Source: Seison nebaliae (taxonomy: Eukaryota > Rotifera > Pararotatoria > Seisonacea > Seisonidae). From it: a DNA stretch of 61,108 nucleotides. The notes below the pieces were generated by a model. That model was given only the letters and a program-made list of their open reading frames with translations. It searched no databases and had not been told where the DNA came from. The translations under genes were made by a program, and so were the position numbers. Below are positions 31,909 through 43,754 of this stretch, piece by piece. Location of the stretch: the NCBI GenBank assembly GCA_023231475.1, contig JALJEE010000204.1:1-61108 (forward strand). The letters are read 5' to 3'. Every line of letters starts with the position of its first letter. Position 1 is the stretch's first letter.

Positions 31909-33985
31909 CGATTATAATATTTTCAGGGTTTGGAGGCGGTCTCAAATATTCTGCATCTTCTCCAAATAATTCGTGAAATTTTCTCTTTGCTTCATTCAAT
32001 GTTGATTGACAATCATACATCTCCGACGAACAGGAATTATTAACCGTTGAGATGGACGGACCACGTGTCAAATGTAAACCCGTAATCAATTTCCTTCTAT
32101 CTTCTTCAATAGCCGGCATTACTTGTTCGAAGAGACATTCAAATAGAATTTCATCTGATTACAGATGATGAATTCACAAATGATAATAAAATAGATAAAC
32201 ACCTTTAAAATATGTTTCTATGATGAAACGGAAAATTGTGTAATAATCGAAATTCTCTTTTTTCTTTTTCTCAGTCGTCAAATAACAGGTTCCTAAACAA
32301 ATCAATTTTTTATGATCAATTAATTTCTATCAATATCTAACGATAATGATTTGGAGAACAAGATGAGGCAGATGATAAATCCATCCAAGTAACGACCACA
32401 TCAGATGGAAATGATTCATTAAAACTATTCGCACAACAACGGAGAAGTGTCATACTATCACTATTCAATTCGAGTTGATTTGTTTTCAATTTCTCGAAAC
32501 AAGTCACTTCACTTTTATATACGATTATACATTTCACTAATTCTTCTTTCTCTCGTCTATAAGAAATATGTTGAGAGAATTGTAAAAGACAATTGGATGA
32601 ACTTTAATAGGAATTTCCTATTAAACTTATTTGAATATTCTTCTCCGATTATTAAATTTTCACATTTAATTTGCTTTAGTCCTTCAATGTCATTGTCGAA
32701 TTCGACACATTTAACACGACGACTTGAGAAAGAATGATGAGATTTTTAGAGAGATAATTGAAAAAACTTTTCCGTTATATATCGATCTGGTTGAGCGTTC
32801 AAGTAATGAATTCCACCAAAGACTGCACAAAGTCTAAAATTGATATTAATTAAGAATTGAGATGAATGAAAGAATTGAACCGACTAAAGAATTGAGGTAT
32901 ATCACCCAGACCGTGTAAGGGGAAGAGAATGGAACCATTTCCATAAATTCCAATCGATCGGAAAAACATTCGAACTGAATTTAATGCATTTCTCGTTAGA
33001 CAATTCTTCTCGCACATACCAATCAGATAAAGAATACCGTTCGATAATTGTTCACCGAATCCTCGAGATTTCAAAAATTGTTCGAATGGTAAATTCTTAT
33101 ATTCTGTTAAGAAAAAAGTGAAAGAGAAAAAGAGATGTTATAGTAAAGAGGAACCGATATACAATTCATGATGACCATTCGTCGCTTCTTCCAAATCCAT
33201 TATCTCATTCTCATACATCATACTGATGAATTGCATAAGTCGTCTTTTTTCGAGGAGACTAATTGTTTTCGATTTGAAGACATCTCCTTTGCTATAAGGA
33301 ATCTGGAAAGGAAATGATTTGGTAAACGAAATGATTTCAACTTTTTCCAATGACGATGTTGGTGATAGAGAGAGTAGTTGATCGATTAAACGATATTCTC
33401 CATATTTCGATACACCGCTTTGAAGGAGTAGATTTATCAACTCACCATTACAATATAAGAGTTTGTGACCAGAAGTAAAAAGATCGAATGAAAACCGTTT
33501 CTTCAATCTCATTAATTCTATTTGATCCTCATCATCTTCTCTAATGTCAATGGATTTTATTGACGAATAAGAAAAAGTGAAAAAATAAACTCTCTATGAA
33601 ATTTATATTGGACATTTCGAATATATTTGGAGAAGTTCACATCTAAAATATCATTCTCCTTAAACTCCAAAAAGTTATTTGTTTTTCAAAAATTATTTGA
33701 AGAACTTGTTTATGTTTGTCAGGTGACATCGCTTCACTTTGCAACTCATCAACAAATAACAATAATTCGTCTAAACTAAAACTAGTCCATAATCCTCCAT
33801 ATAATTTATTCCTAAACGAAAATATTTAGTTATTTGGAGAGAAAAGAATGAAAGAATAACTTACTCAAATGGAGAACAGACTTCCCAATTCTGGCGGCCG
33901 CAGCACCAATAATGGCTTCCGTTAATCCCGTTCCGATTATGATCAAATCGAAATAATCAGGTAATGTTCCTTCAGAATTCGACAT
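31904..33985 (-). CDS. CHM: Rab escort protein (REP/CHM)
   Basis: This is a multi-exon gene from ATG 33985 (MSNSEGTLPDYFDLIIIGTGLTEAIIGAAAARIGKSVLH), where the IIIGTGLTE motif is the GDI/REP dinucleotide-binding signature. Then come KRFSFDLFTSGHKLLYCNGELINLLLQSGVSKYGEYR (REP conserved region) and KTISLLEKRRLMQF. Further exons carry FFRSIGIYGNGSILFPLHGLGDIPQFFSR. The C-terminus has LRPPPNPENIIIE, which is specific to REP rather than Rab GDI. REP presents new Rab proteins to geranylgeranyltransferase II and delivers them to membranes. Intron boundaries between 32120 and 33900 are approximate. It lies between ATPAF2 (45 bp upstream) and a membrane protein gene (76 bp downstream). Confidence 0.93.
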
Positions 33986-34035
33986 TATTTCTAAGTGGAG
34001 ATGAGAATCTGAGAAGAAAAGTTGACAATTTTATT
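33986..34035 (-). promoter_or_regulatory. AATAAA overlapping the ATPAF2 stop and probable trans-splice acceptor
   Basis: The ATPAF2 stop TAA lies inside AATAAA (34030-34035). TTTTCTTCTCAG ends at 34009, leaving 23 bases before the CHM ATG. This is the same arrangement as at the next junction of this group. Confidence 0.5.
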
Positions 34036-34846
34036 TTAAATTTTTAATAATTTTTGTTTGTTGAAAGGAAGAAAGAATATAAAGATAAATGGAGGATACT
34101 TTGGTAATTAGATCATAATATTGAATAGTATGATACCATTCAACTTCACCCCATTGTTTCGTTTGAAACATTTGTTCCAATAATGATGATTCGACAATAT
34201 GTTCGACGGATAAATCTTTTTGTAAAATGAGAGAAAGAGATAATAATAAAGATTTCAATGTTTCAGTTAATAAGAGAATTGCATGAATTATCTCTCGACT
34301 ATTTGAAAAAAGGAAATTTTTGATCATTTCATTATCTCTTTCACTCACCGATGATTTAACAGTGAGAATGTTTAATGGAGAATTCTTCTGATAATATGGA
34401 AGTGATAATCCTAATTCCCTATTAATCAAATTAATCGGTCCATGCCATAACCGTTGTTGTTGTTCTTTAAACGAATCAGAATCATTCTCATTCCCATAAA
34501 GAATCGTATCCGTTTCCAGATAATTTAAACATATTTCAATCAAATCTTCTTTCTCCAAATTCAAAGGATTCATTTGAATTTGTTGACATATTTGAGTCAT
34601 AGGCATTTGAGATGGATTGAAGATCGGTCGTTGCACTTGCCATTCCATTGCCACTGCACTAGCAATTGTTCGATTTGTTAATGAAAATAATTTTCCATTA
34701 GGTAATTTCATTCGCTTCTTATTAATTTTTATATGGAAAAATAAATCTCTTTCTTCTATCTCAACATTCTCATAAATTCTCTTACGAGTATTTGAAGAGA
34801 TTAATCTGATTTGTCGTGGACAAATCTTTTGTATTTGACTCCACAT
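34031..34846 (-). CDS. ATPAF2: ATP synthase F1 assembly factor ATP12/ATPAF2
   Basis: Start taken at ATG 34846 (MWSQIQKICPRQIRLISSNTRKRIY), which gives a typical mitochondrial presequence; the longer frame adds 30 unlikely hydrophobic residues. The product is about 271 residues, near the human 289. Family marks are RKRIYENVEI, MKLPNGKLFSL, AMEWQVQRPIF, NYLETDTILYG, LWHGPINLINRELGLSL, and KQWGEVEWYHTIQYYD. ATP12 binds the alpha subunit of F1 in the mitochondrial matrix before ring assembly. It is the first gene of the ATPAF2-CHM-membrane protein group. No intron is seen. Confidence 0.94.
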   Translation of the reverse strand: MWSQIQKICPRQIRLISSNTRKRIYENVEIEERDLFFHIKINKKRMKLPNGKLFSLTNRTIASAVAMEWQVQRPIFNPSQMPMTQICQQIQMNPLNLEKEDLIEICLNYLETDTILYGNENDSDSFKEQQQRLWHGPINLINRELGLSLPYYQKNSPLNILTVKSSVSERDNEMIKNFLFSNSREIIHAILLLTETLKSLLLSLSLILQKDLSVEHIVESSLLEQMFQTKQWGEVEWYHTIQYYDLITKVSSIYLYILSSFQQTKIIKNLK

Positions 34847-35195
34847 TCTTTTTATCACAAATTCGTAATTCTTTTTAATTATTCTTTTTGAAAAAGACTC
34901 AATTTTGAATATGAATAAAATAAATTCTTCTATCAATCACACCTTCATCCAATATTTGTCATTCGTCTAAAAATGTCTACAAGTTCTCATATTCTATTTA
35001 TAATATATTATTTCCAAATGAGTATAATATATGTATGAGGAAAAATAGTTCTCTCAATTAATCCAATTATTTCAACAATCTCTGGGACTTTTTCCATTTT
35101 TAGACTCATTTTAGAATGAAAGTTAAAATAATAATTATAATAATAATAACTGAGGTGAATGAAATTAGAATAATAATTATAAGAAAGATATTATG
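34847..35195. other. AT-rich intergenic region
   Basis: It lies upstream of the ATPAF2 group and downstream of the unknown gene at 35196. ATAATAATAA-like runs occur near 35130-35150. No gene is seen. Confidence 0.35.
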
Positions 35196-36137
35196 TTAAT
35201 ATGAGGCAGGTGATTCAGATGAAGAGGTATCGCTAGCATGTACTTTCGTCACTTTTCGATTCATTTCGTCATTAATATGAATATGAATATCATTTGCTCG
35301 ATCTTCTATTGTTTCTGGATCGATGATTGTTGTCCGAACAGTGGGACGTGAAGAATTATCGTGATAACTATTCTTTTTCGCTTTAATACGAATAGATGGC
35401 GAGGAAGAATGTGAATAAGAACGTATTCTATGATGATTTGGTGCATTAATCACGGAATTATATCGCCAATTATCATTATGGTTGATCGGTATTCCAGTAC
35501 CACAACCCTCATATACCGGAACATGATGAAACCAGTTATCATTAGCTGCCAATTTCAATAATGCTTGATCCATCAAATCTCTTCTCAAAAAACTATAATC
35601 ATATTGTGGATAATTAAACGAGGTAGATTGATTAGTACAACAACAGCAATTTGATATTGGTAGTTCTCTGGTAGAATAGGATCTGGTAGGAGGTAATCTT
35701 CTTTTTCGACATTTTCGTCGATGATATTTTCTTGGATGATCATCATAATCGTCAGGATTACTTCCATATTTAGTACGATAATGATTATGTCTCTCCACCA
35801 TATCCTTCTGCCATTGTGCCACCGGATGTTTCATGTGACAATAAGTATCTTCTTTCCATTTCTTTAGAACATTATAACCATCTGGATCATTCAATAGATC
35901 CACTTCTCCTGCAAATACAATTTCTTCTGGTCTTTCTTGTTCATAAGGTTTTGTAGGGAATTGTTGCATGTTTGTGGGACCATTCGTTGGCTGATAGGAT
36001 GGATGGTTGATATTATAAGAATTAGGAAAATTAGGATTTCCTGTATCGGGTAATTCATCTTTATCTGAATATTCATCGAAAAGTTATAAGGGAAATTAAT
36101 AAATAAATTCGTAACTTCTTGAGAATATTTTACCCAT
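35196..36137 (-). CDS. Basic His/Arg/Tyr-rich protein, unknown
   Basis: The main exon is open from about 36066 to the stop at 35196. A four-base first coding exon (ATGG at 36137-36134) joins after a 69-bp GTAAAA...TTCAG intron to give MDKDELPDTGNPNFPNS, so the protein is about 290 residues. The N-terminal half is acidic/Pro-rich, with PEEIVFAGEVDLLNDPDGYNVLKKWKEDTY as the only folded-looking block. A very basic segment follows (RRKCRKRRLPPTR), then a CCCC cluster, then Ser/His-rich low complexity. There is no signal peptide or membrane segment. The family is not recognised; structural proteins of sperm or axonemes can look like this, but that is a guess. Confidence 0.6.
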
Positions 36138-36358
36138 TTCGATTGAATAAGAATTAAATCGAATTAGAAGCAATGTAACATTGTTTTTTAAGTGAAACTT
36201 CTCTTATGTTTGATAAATAATTTGGGAATATCTTATGTTATATGTGACGTCATCATTTTGAAGGTTACTAATAAGATATTACCTTCGACATATATAAATA
36301 TCGTTCTTTGACAAAAACATTTCTACATTTTATTTATTTAATTTAAATTTTTTTTTTC

Positions 36359-37376
36359 ATGAATTCTTTTCAACCTAATCCTAATTGGCAATCATTGCTT
36401 CAACAATATCCCGGTTTCCAACAAAGCAATGCACCGATATATCAACAACAACCACTCCCTAATCAACAACCTAACGATGTGACTGCTCAAGATTTGGCAT
36501 TAGTTCGTCTATTATTAGAACAATTTCCTACGATTGATCAAGATCGTAATGGACATATCACCATGAACGAATTGGATGCTTTTTTAGAGAGGAATCATTT
36601 AACGATGAACGCTCGTGATAAGGGGAAAATGATGAACGATTTAGATTTGAATAATTCTGGTAGAATCGGTATGAATGAATTACAAAAGTTCTTTCCTAAT
36701 TTTTTCCTGTAATTCTCAAAACTAAATAAGTTTTATTCAGTGGGCAGAGAACCGATTATATTATAGGATGACTAATGTAATGGGAAATAACCAGATGTAT
36801 CTTAATGACTACGCATCTGCTTTAACTAATCTGGGAGAATTTAGTGACACTAAATCTGCCACCAATTATTTGAGAAGTTGGGATAGTTTCGATTGGTCTC
36901 GTCCTTATGCTCCTCATGAATTAAGTACACAATATATTTCTCAGACATATCAACCGAGACAATTTCAATTAAGTGGAGCTGTTCCAAAATATATTAATTA
37001 TGGTGTTAATCCAATGATGCCAGGTGGTGCTCCTGGTGGTGGTGGTTGCATACCTTGTCAACGTGGATTTGCTGCATCTCCTCCTCCAATGCCATATGCT
37101 GCATCTCCTCCTCCAATGCCTTATATTGCACCAATGCCCCAACCAATGCCCCAACCAATGCCCCAACCTATGCCCCAAATGCCTATGCCACAACAGATGC
37201 CATATCAACGACCACCAATGATGCAACCTATGCCATACCAACAACCAGGAATGCAATATCCGAAACCTATATCTCCTTCACCGTATATGATGCCTGTACG
37301 GCCGCCAATATCTCCTCCACCACAACCCGGTTATGGCGGTTGCAACACCTGTCCTCATCAGATGCCTCGCTATTAA
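36359..37376 (+). CDS. EF-hand protein with Met-Pro-Gln repeat tail
   Basis: Two exons join across a 58-bp intron (36709-36766) to give about 320 residues. The N-terminus is Gln/Pro-rich. Two canonical EF-hands follow: DQDRNGHITMNE (near residues 60-71) and DLNNSGRIGMNE (near 98-109). Both keep the Asp/Asn/Gly/Glu ligands, so calcium binding is likely. After a Tyr/Ser-rich stretch (SFDWSRPYAPHEL) comes a low-complexity tail: duplicated AASPPPMPY units and a PMPQ array, bracketed by CIPCQ and CNTCP cysteine pairs. It resembles the penta-EF-hand design of a Gly/Pro-rich arm plus EF-hands, but with the order reversed and fewer hands. Not assigned to a named family. Confidence 0.75.
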
Positions 37377-38405
37377 TTATTATCAATAAATATTGATGTA
37401 TAAGAGGTCGTATAACATAATGAAATTTTTTATCGAACTAAATTTTTTGGACGTTATACAACTTTTCTTTCCTTCATTTTTATTTAATATCTTTCTTCTC
37501 CAGACTAGTCGGTTTTTAAATATTGTTAAATAAATATGAAGTTCGTATAAGAAAGATTGAGTATTTGAGAAGAAAATTAAAAAAACATTCAGAGATTGAG
37601 TGCTATTGCAGTAAAACGAATCAGAATAAAAATAATTGATTAATGAAATAAATATAATGAAGTTGAAGATCACTAATAATTTTTAATAACAGAGATGGTC
37701 GGATAGATCAGTGGTTTCAGATATTAAAAGATAACTCTTAGATAAGAGAGAGAAATCATCTGCAAAACGGAAGTCCTCTATTTTCGATAATAGCATCGTT
37801 TCATCTTTGTAGATAGTACAAGGGTATTTGGAGCACAGTAAGTAGAGGAATTTCAAACCCATGAAGTAATCAGCCTATAAAAAAAAGACAATATCATGTA
37901 GGCTAAATAGGTTTTGGTTATTATATAACAATTATATAACAATCAGATATTTGCAAACCCCCAATAATCTATATATGGTATATATGCTTCCGCTCTTACC
38001 AACATAAGATCGTTCTAATTATGTACAGGTAAGTCGTTTATCGTCATAAAGCAGAAGTGAAAATGACATTGTCCTTCCTTACTTTTTTGGTTTTTCGTTA
38101 ACTTCCTATTTTTTCGAACTGAATAAAGAAATATTGTTCGAATAAACTACTTTTCAATCCATGTTGGATGTTCTCGTCAGCAGGACAAGTCAGCGTTCGT
38201 TCGTTAGAACTAGTATCGTTAGCGACATTGACGTCCACTACCTAATACCTAATAATCAGCCAAGCAAATAATTTCATTCCAAATTTCACTTCTACCTACA
38301 CATTTACATCATTAAAATTATCTGTATCTACTGGAAATACATATACGTGAATTTACTCTTTTTCCAAACGAAACTTGTTGAATCATTCTATGTACCAGTC
38401 AAATC
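37377..38405. other. 1 kb gene-free region
   Basis: This is 3' of both the EF-hand gene (plus) and the EGF-repeat gene (minus). It holds a direct TTATATAACAA duplication near 37921-37942 and a TACCTAATACCTAAT motif near 38239 that recurs near 56958. No exon was recognised. Confidence 0.4.
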
Positions 38406-41189
38406 TCACTCGTGTTTTTTTTCTAACACCGGACAATTGAAAATTCTATAACTAACCTCATCGACATAATACCCAAGAATGTTCTCTTCGTAAGTAATTG
38501 GTGTTGTTTTCTTTGGACCCATTTGAAAATTTATCCCAGTTTTAATAAAAATAGCAGTTTGCAAAATGTCGTCTGTAAAAGGATCTTTCTTACCTAACAA
38601 ACAACTTCGAGCTACATAAAACAAGTCGGTTTTATCGGTATAGTAAGGTTCATAGGGAATATAATGGTGTTTTATATCGTTATAAGGTTTCCCATCTGTG
38701 TGAAATGAAAAGGAATGAGAAGTAAAAATTCAAGAAACTTGCCAAAGTGTCACAAAGTTTTCCAGTAACACCCAAGTGGCATTTACATTCCGAATAGGGC
38801 GATTCAAATAACTGCAATTTGAAGAGAGTTAACTCATCAACACACATTTCATTTACTAATGGAAGTAATAATTTAAAAATTTTAATGTAAAAAAAAACTG
38901 TTTTGACAATATCCTGAACCGTCATCTTGTTGATGCTCCTGACAAATACAATCTCCAGTACCTGGGTCAAATTTTTTTCCCCCACAATCTTTTGACGGTT
39001 TCTCTACAACTTCCAACAGAGAACTGATATCAGGTTGCGATAATTGAAAACCAAATTCTTTCATCATTTCCTCATAAAGGTCTTTGGAAGTACATTTGTC
39101 ACCCGTGAAGCCACTGAAACACAGACAAGTAGTTCTATAAGTTAGGCTTTCAACAGTTCCCTCTGTTATAGTGACACATTCACCCTGGTTACACGATGAA
39201 TCGTCACATAACGCTCGAATGGAATATTAAATGATGCTTTTCTTTTTAAAGTCAAGAAAACAGTTTACTTCACATTGGTTTCCGCTAGTATGCTCGGGAC
39301 ACTCACAACTAAGATTGATACCGGTTTCTATACATTTGCCTCCGTTATAACATACAAAAGATTGTTCTTGACATTTCACTTCAGTTGAATTGTCTCCTTA
39401 AAACGGAGAATAAATTAAATTATTTCTTTTTAGATTGAACCTTTAAATTCACAATTTTGACCAAAAAACTCCCCCGCACATTCACACTTGTAGTCAACGC
39501 CATTTTCCAATGATATACAATTTCCTTCATTCATACACAACTCCGGCACTTTAGCACAAACTATAAGAGATTTGTGATTACAAGAGAAATTAAAGTATTG
39601 AAAAACCGTTTTCAGAACAAGTATCACCAAATAGATGATTAGGACATATACATTTGTCACCAACAGCATAACCACCCCCCTCACATTTAACTCCAGTGAT
39701 CGTTTCGGAAGAATGTTGGCCTAATATAAATGACATGGAAATCATTCTGGGAATTGTAATTACAATTTCTCGTTATATCTCCTCTTCCTCGACGCTTCCA
39801 AGGCATTTGATTCTGTTAATGTCTCCTGTGCTTTGGATTATCTGGAGCATCAAGGTGTTCAATCCTCAATTTCTCTTCCATCTTTCTCAGAACTCTTCTG
39901 AACGCGTCGTTCATGGTGACAACTTCTATACAATCCTATCCTAATCAATTCAGCTGTTCGTCAAGGTTATTCTTGGATCTTGGATTCCAATGAATGAACA
40001 CTAAATGAATATAACAGGATTGCTAGTGACGATGTATTATTTCCTCATGTTATGATATATGCCAATGACTTTGTGATTATGCATCGTTCCCTTCGATGAA
40101 CTTCTCGCCTTCTCGCGGGAAGAGGGATCTCTATCAACGAATCGAAATGCTGGCTACTTTCGACCAGTAAGCTTTCTTTCCCAAATATTCTTCTACCCTC
40201 TACCTCCCAAACTTTCCCAAACTTCTACCACTATCTTCCTAAGTTCGCTGATCGATATGCTGTTACTTTCCACATCAGCTCTCGACCCTATCCGTAATAA
40301 ATTCTGCAAAATTTTTTTCTCCTTCTCTCCTAAATCTAAATTCTTTCCGTTGAAAATCCGTCTTTCACTATTCAGGAGTATAGTGCTTCTATCTATACTC
40401 TCTAGAGATCATCTTCCTATGCTCTCATCGTTCGTACTTGTCGTTCGCTATCAATCGATCATGATTTCCTCGATAAATTACGACATTATATAGGCATCAT
40501 TTTTTATCCCGACGGGAATTCTAACTAAATAAATTAAATTAAATATCGATATGATTAATAGGAAATGAATTCACATAATTCTTAAAGAGATTAATTCACT
40601 AACAATTCTTCCCAGTAAATCCATCAGCACAACTACAAGAGTAAAGCAGAGTATTATCATCTTTAGAACATGTGCCACCATTATGACATCGGAGAGTATT
40701 ACAATTCAGAAGACTTAATGCAATATTACTATTTAAACAAACGGGTACACATTCCATTCCATTCGATTTCAATTCACAATATCCACCAATACAAAATTTA
40801 TGATCACAGTTTGTATTTATTGGTTTACTACAATCAATACCTGTATAACATTCGTCACATACACATTTCATGCACATTATATCTCGCGGTGGTTTTCGAC
40901 CAACTTCTTCATATTTCACTCTTATCGATACTCGATCTTTGTACGAACGGTTTAAGCAATGACCATTTACGCATTTGATTTTCTTATTCCCATAACACAC
41001 TAATGATAATTTAATAAATAATTTTTAAGAAGAAATAATACCATATTGATCTAAGCAATTTTTTCCGGAGAAACAACCTTCGGGACAAATGCAGTCTCCA
41101 GTTTCTTTATCTATCTTGCAACTTTCGCGCATGTAGTCATTGCAACATATTAAATTGAAGAAGAATAAGGGTAATATGAATTTTATCAT
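38406..41189 (-). CDS. Secreted multi-EGF-domain protein
   Basis: ATG 41189 starts a signal peptide (MIKFILPLFFFNLICC). About eight exons join in consistent phase and give a chain of EGF-like modules. Examples are CHNGGTCSKDD...CSCADGFTGKNC, CMNEGNCISLENG...CECAGEFFGQNC, CYNGGKC...CECPEHTSGNQC, and CNQGECV...CLCFSGFTGDKC. The join GKN|C-QHSSETI across intron 39721-40603 completes an EGF module, so the two halves are one gene even though that intron holds a LINE relic. Other introns are 43-70 bp. The last ~100 residues (GPKKTTPITYEENILGYYVDEVSYRIFNC) are a non-EGF end without a membrane anchor. Likely a soluble extracellular matrix or adhesion protein; ligand unknown. Confidence 0.8.
39735..40540 (+). 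mobile_element. Decayed non-LTR retrotransposon fragment in an EGF-gene intron
   Basis: Plus-strand translation, broken by stops and frameshifts, shows reverse-transcriptase pieces. They are FLDASKAFDSV, an INSAVRQG block, IYANDFVIMH (the YADD box with one Asp changed to Asn), and SRLLAGRGISINESKCWLLST. The 3' end is TTTTTATCCCGACGGGAATTCTAAC, also found at the second copy (46136). It is antisense to the host gene and confined to intron 39721-40603. It cannot be functional. Its clade is unclear (R2/R4/NeSL-like order of motifs is possible). Confidence 0.82.
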
Positions 41190-41521
41190 TATGAAAATGT
41201 GGAATATTTTAGAAGATTCCGTTTCAACCGGTAGAGTTTTTATAGGACGAAAACTGTAAATTTCACAACTCCTTCCCAACTATTTCAAAGAGACAGACTT
41301 ATGAAGTTAGGGGAAAATATACAAGGGATGACTAAACAATTTTGATAAATAATTCAAATATCTCACAATACATTCCTTACATATTTAAATTTTCATTTAT
41401 TTCACATATTCAATATTACGTATATTTCCTTCCACTGTTGGTTAATGTTGGTTTTATTCTAAACTCCAATTTGATAATTTGAAAAAAATTCATTCAAAAA
41501 AATTTTATTTTATAAAAAGAA
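41190..41521. other. Intergenic region between EGF gene and CWF19L1
   Basis: AT-rich, both neighbours on the minus strand. No feature was recognised. Confidence 0.35.
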
Positions 41522-43590
41522 TTATTCTTTTGATTTTTGAACGATATTTCTCATTAGAAGTTTGGCTGACTTTGTCAAATTCTTTTCGTCCTCTTCGTCT
41601 TGAATACAACTCTTCCAATCGCTTTTCTTCTCATCAATCTTCAGTAAATCACAACAAATAATTCTAATGTAAGAGAGAAAAGGGTATTAGGTAGAAGTGA
41701 TTGATAAGCAGAAACCTTCCTAATTGAAGAGGAAAATTTTTATTCATCTCATTCTTCCAATGTAAGTTAATCATCAAATGTTTCTTCCCATTAATTTGAA
41801 GATGAAAATAAAATTTACTGAAAAATGTTTCATGGTCGATATCATCTCTCCTTTTCGTTTGTAATACAAATTCTCTTTGACTCTCATAATATTCCGACAT
41901 ATAGTTAGCAAATGTCGTCGTCACAGTGAGTGGTTGTAAGTCGACTTCGAATTTATCTCGACAAATCTTCAAAATTCTCTTTTCAATTTCATCTTCGGTC
42001 AATTCGGGACATTTGACAACTGGTACAAATTGAACTTGGAAATGATAAGATTTTAATGATCTCTCGAAGAATATACAATGATGTGTCTTATCTAATAAAT
42101 GGAATGAATATTATTCGAAAGTTATTAAAACTATAATAATTGATCAATTTTAATTTGGTGCATTCTAATTCATCAATGATTTCTTGTTCACTAAATGCGG
42201 ACGATGACAAATGTTTGATTGGCATAAGAAGCCAATGCTCTTCACATAATTGTCCTTTCGCCAATGCCATATAAATCTGAAAATTTGAGAGATATGAGAA
42301 AATGAAAGAAATAATTGTAACGCTAATACCCAAATGGAATATGAGATGCTTCTCCACCATTGGAGAACTTAAACAGAACCAACAATTTTCTATAAAGACA
42401 CAAAATATTGATCGATAAGAAAACAATTTTAACGTTGACTATCGGAATGGTCGGCTTTCCGTTTTGAGTGTGATATTAACGGTTCATAATTCTTTCTGAT
42501 CATTTGAATTTCTTCTTTTTCTTTCGTTTTCTCTTCTTTTGTCGTTTGAGTGGAATCGAAGAAATATTGATCATTTGAAATAGTTTCATTAGATGTTAAT
42601 AATTCGAACTAGAATAAAAAATAAATTTCTTTTAATAATAAATAAAGAACAGTCTTGTTACATCTCATTACACGATTAATATCAAATGGATTTGGTGTTG
42701 GACAATTTGATGAGATATTCAATTGTTTCTCTTCTAGATTGATAGTGAAAGCATATATAGCCTGAACATTTGAATTTGAGAGAAGAGATAAATTTTAAGA
42801 ACTTTTCTTTTTTCTTCATTATTTAACGATGCTAAAGAAATGAATCGAGTATAAACATTTGACGTTCTTTCATCATTCGCTCTAAAAATAAAAAAAATTT
42901 GAGAAATTCAAAAAGAAATCTAAACGAAAAAAATGGAATTCTTTCCCAATAAACATTCCGTCCTGATACGAAATGATATTGTGGAGAGAGATTGATTAAT
43001 AATCGAGCAATAAGATCTGATCCTTTTTCTTCCACAAAATCCAAATTAATCGATTCATCGATCTATTTGAAAAAGAGAAGTAAAAGAAATGAATAAAAAT
43101 TAAAACTGTCGTTCCATTATCAATGTATCGTGGCCAATCTGTAGTCAGTAGGAGATGAATCGAATTATAAATTGATGAATCTTCTTCCAATTTCCGAATT
43201 TGTTCAATATCATATTGAGACTTATGTTCCAATCCATCTAAATAAGCTACAATTAATCCAGAGGCACATTTCAAAATTCCGTTATTTGTCAAAAGTATGA
43301 TATTGTCAGCGATTTCCATATTATGATGAATGGATTGTGAGGAGAGAGCGATGATGTATGTCATTAATGGAGCCTCCTCACTTTGTAATTGTTCGATCAA
43401 TTGTGAGAGTGACGATTCCTTCTCGTTATATGATTCCCCCACACAAAAAAGGAGATCGAACGAATTTTTCTTCATTAACCGTCTTACTTTTTTAAATAAG
43501 AAATTAAATTGATTCTTTACATCTCCAACCACTAAACTATAAAAGGAAGATGAATAAGTGAATGCTTTCGTTAAATTATAACATTCTCAT
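41522..43590 (-). CDS. CWF19L1: CWF19-like protein 1
   Basis: A tiny first exon (ATGAGAAT, from 43590) joins after a ~46-bp intron to give MRILVVGDVKNQFNFLF, matching the family start RLLACGDVEGKFDILF. The metallophosphatase-like N-terminal part has FDLLFCVGESYNE and LLTTDWPRYIDNG. A later exon has NCWFCLSSPMVEKHLIFHLG, the CwfJ C-terminal 1 zinc-like motif, then MALAKGQLCEEHWLLMPIKH, a HIT-like segment. The end has KNFPLQLGR and KSDWKSC, then the stop at 41522. CWF19L1 relates to the yeast debranching-enzyme-associated Drn1 and takes part in intron lariat turnover. Length is ~530 residues, typical. SLC33A1 lies 164 bp upstream on the same strand. Confidence 0.92.
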
Positions 43591-43754
43591 ATTTTGTTGA
43601 TCGAAAAGAAAATCAAATCTTCGAATTTTATAAAAAACTCAGTTCTAACATAAAGAATATAAAGAGTATATATATAGATAAATTAGGAAAATATCGACTT
43701 AAAATTCAATGAGAAATTTTAAAAATATTTTTTATGGAATTTAATTTGTGAACA

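Noticed and set aside
36969..37396. Three overlapping frames in the Met-Pro repeat (both strands)
   Set aside because: A periodic repeat without stops opens several frames. Only the frame joined to the EF-hand exon fits.
40257..40493. Separate 78-codon plus-strand gene
   Set aside because: It is part of the decayed LINE, as shown by matches to the copy at 46136-46660.
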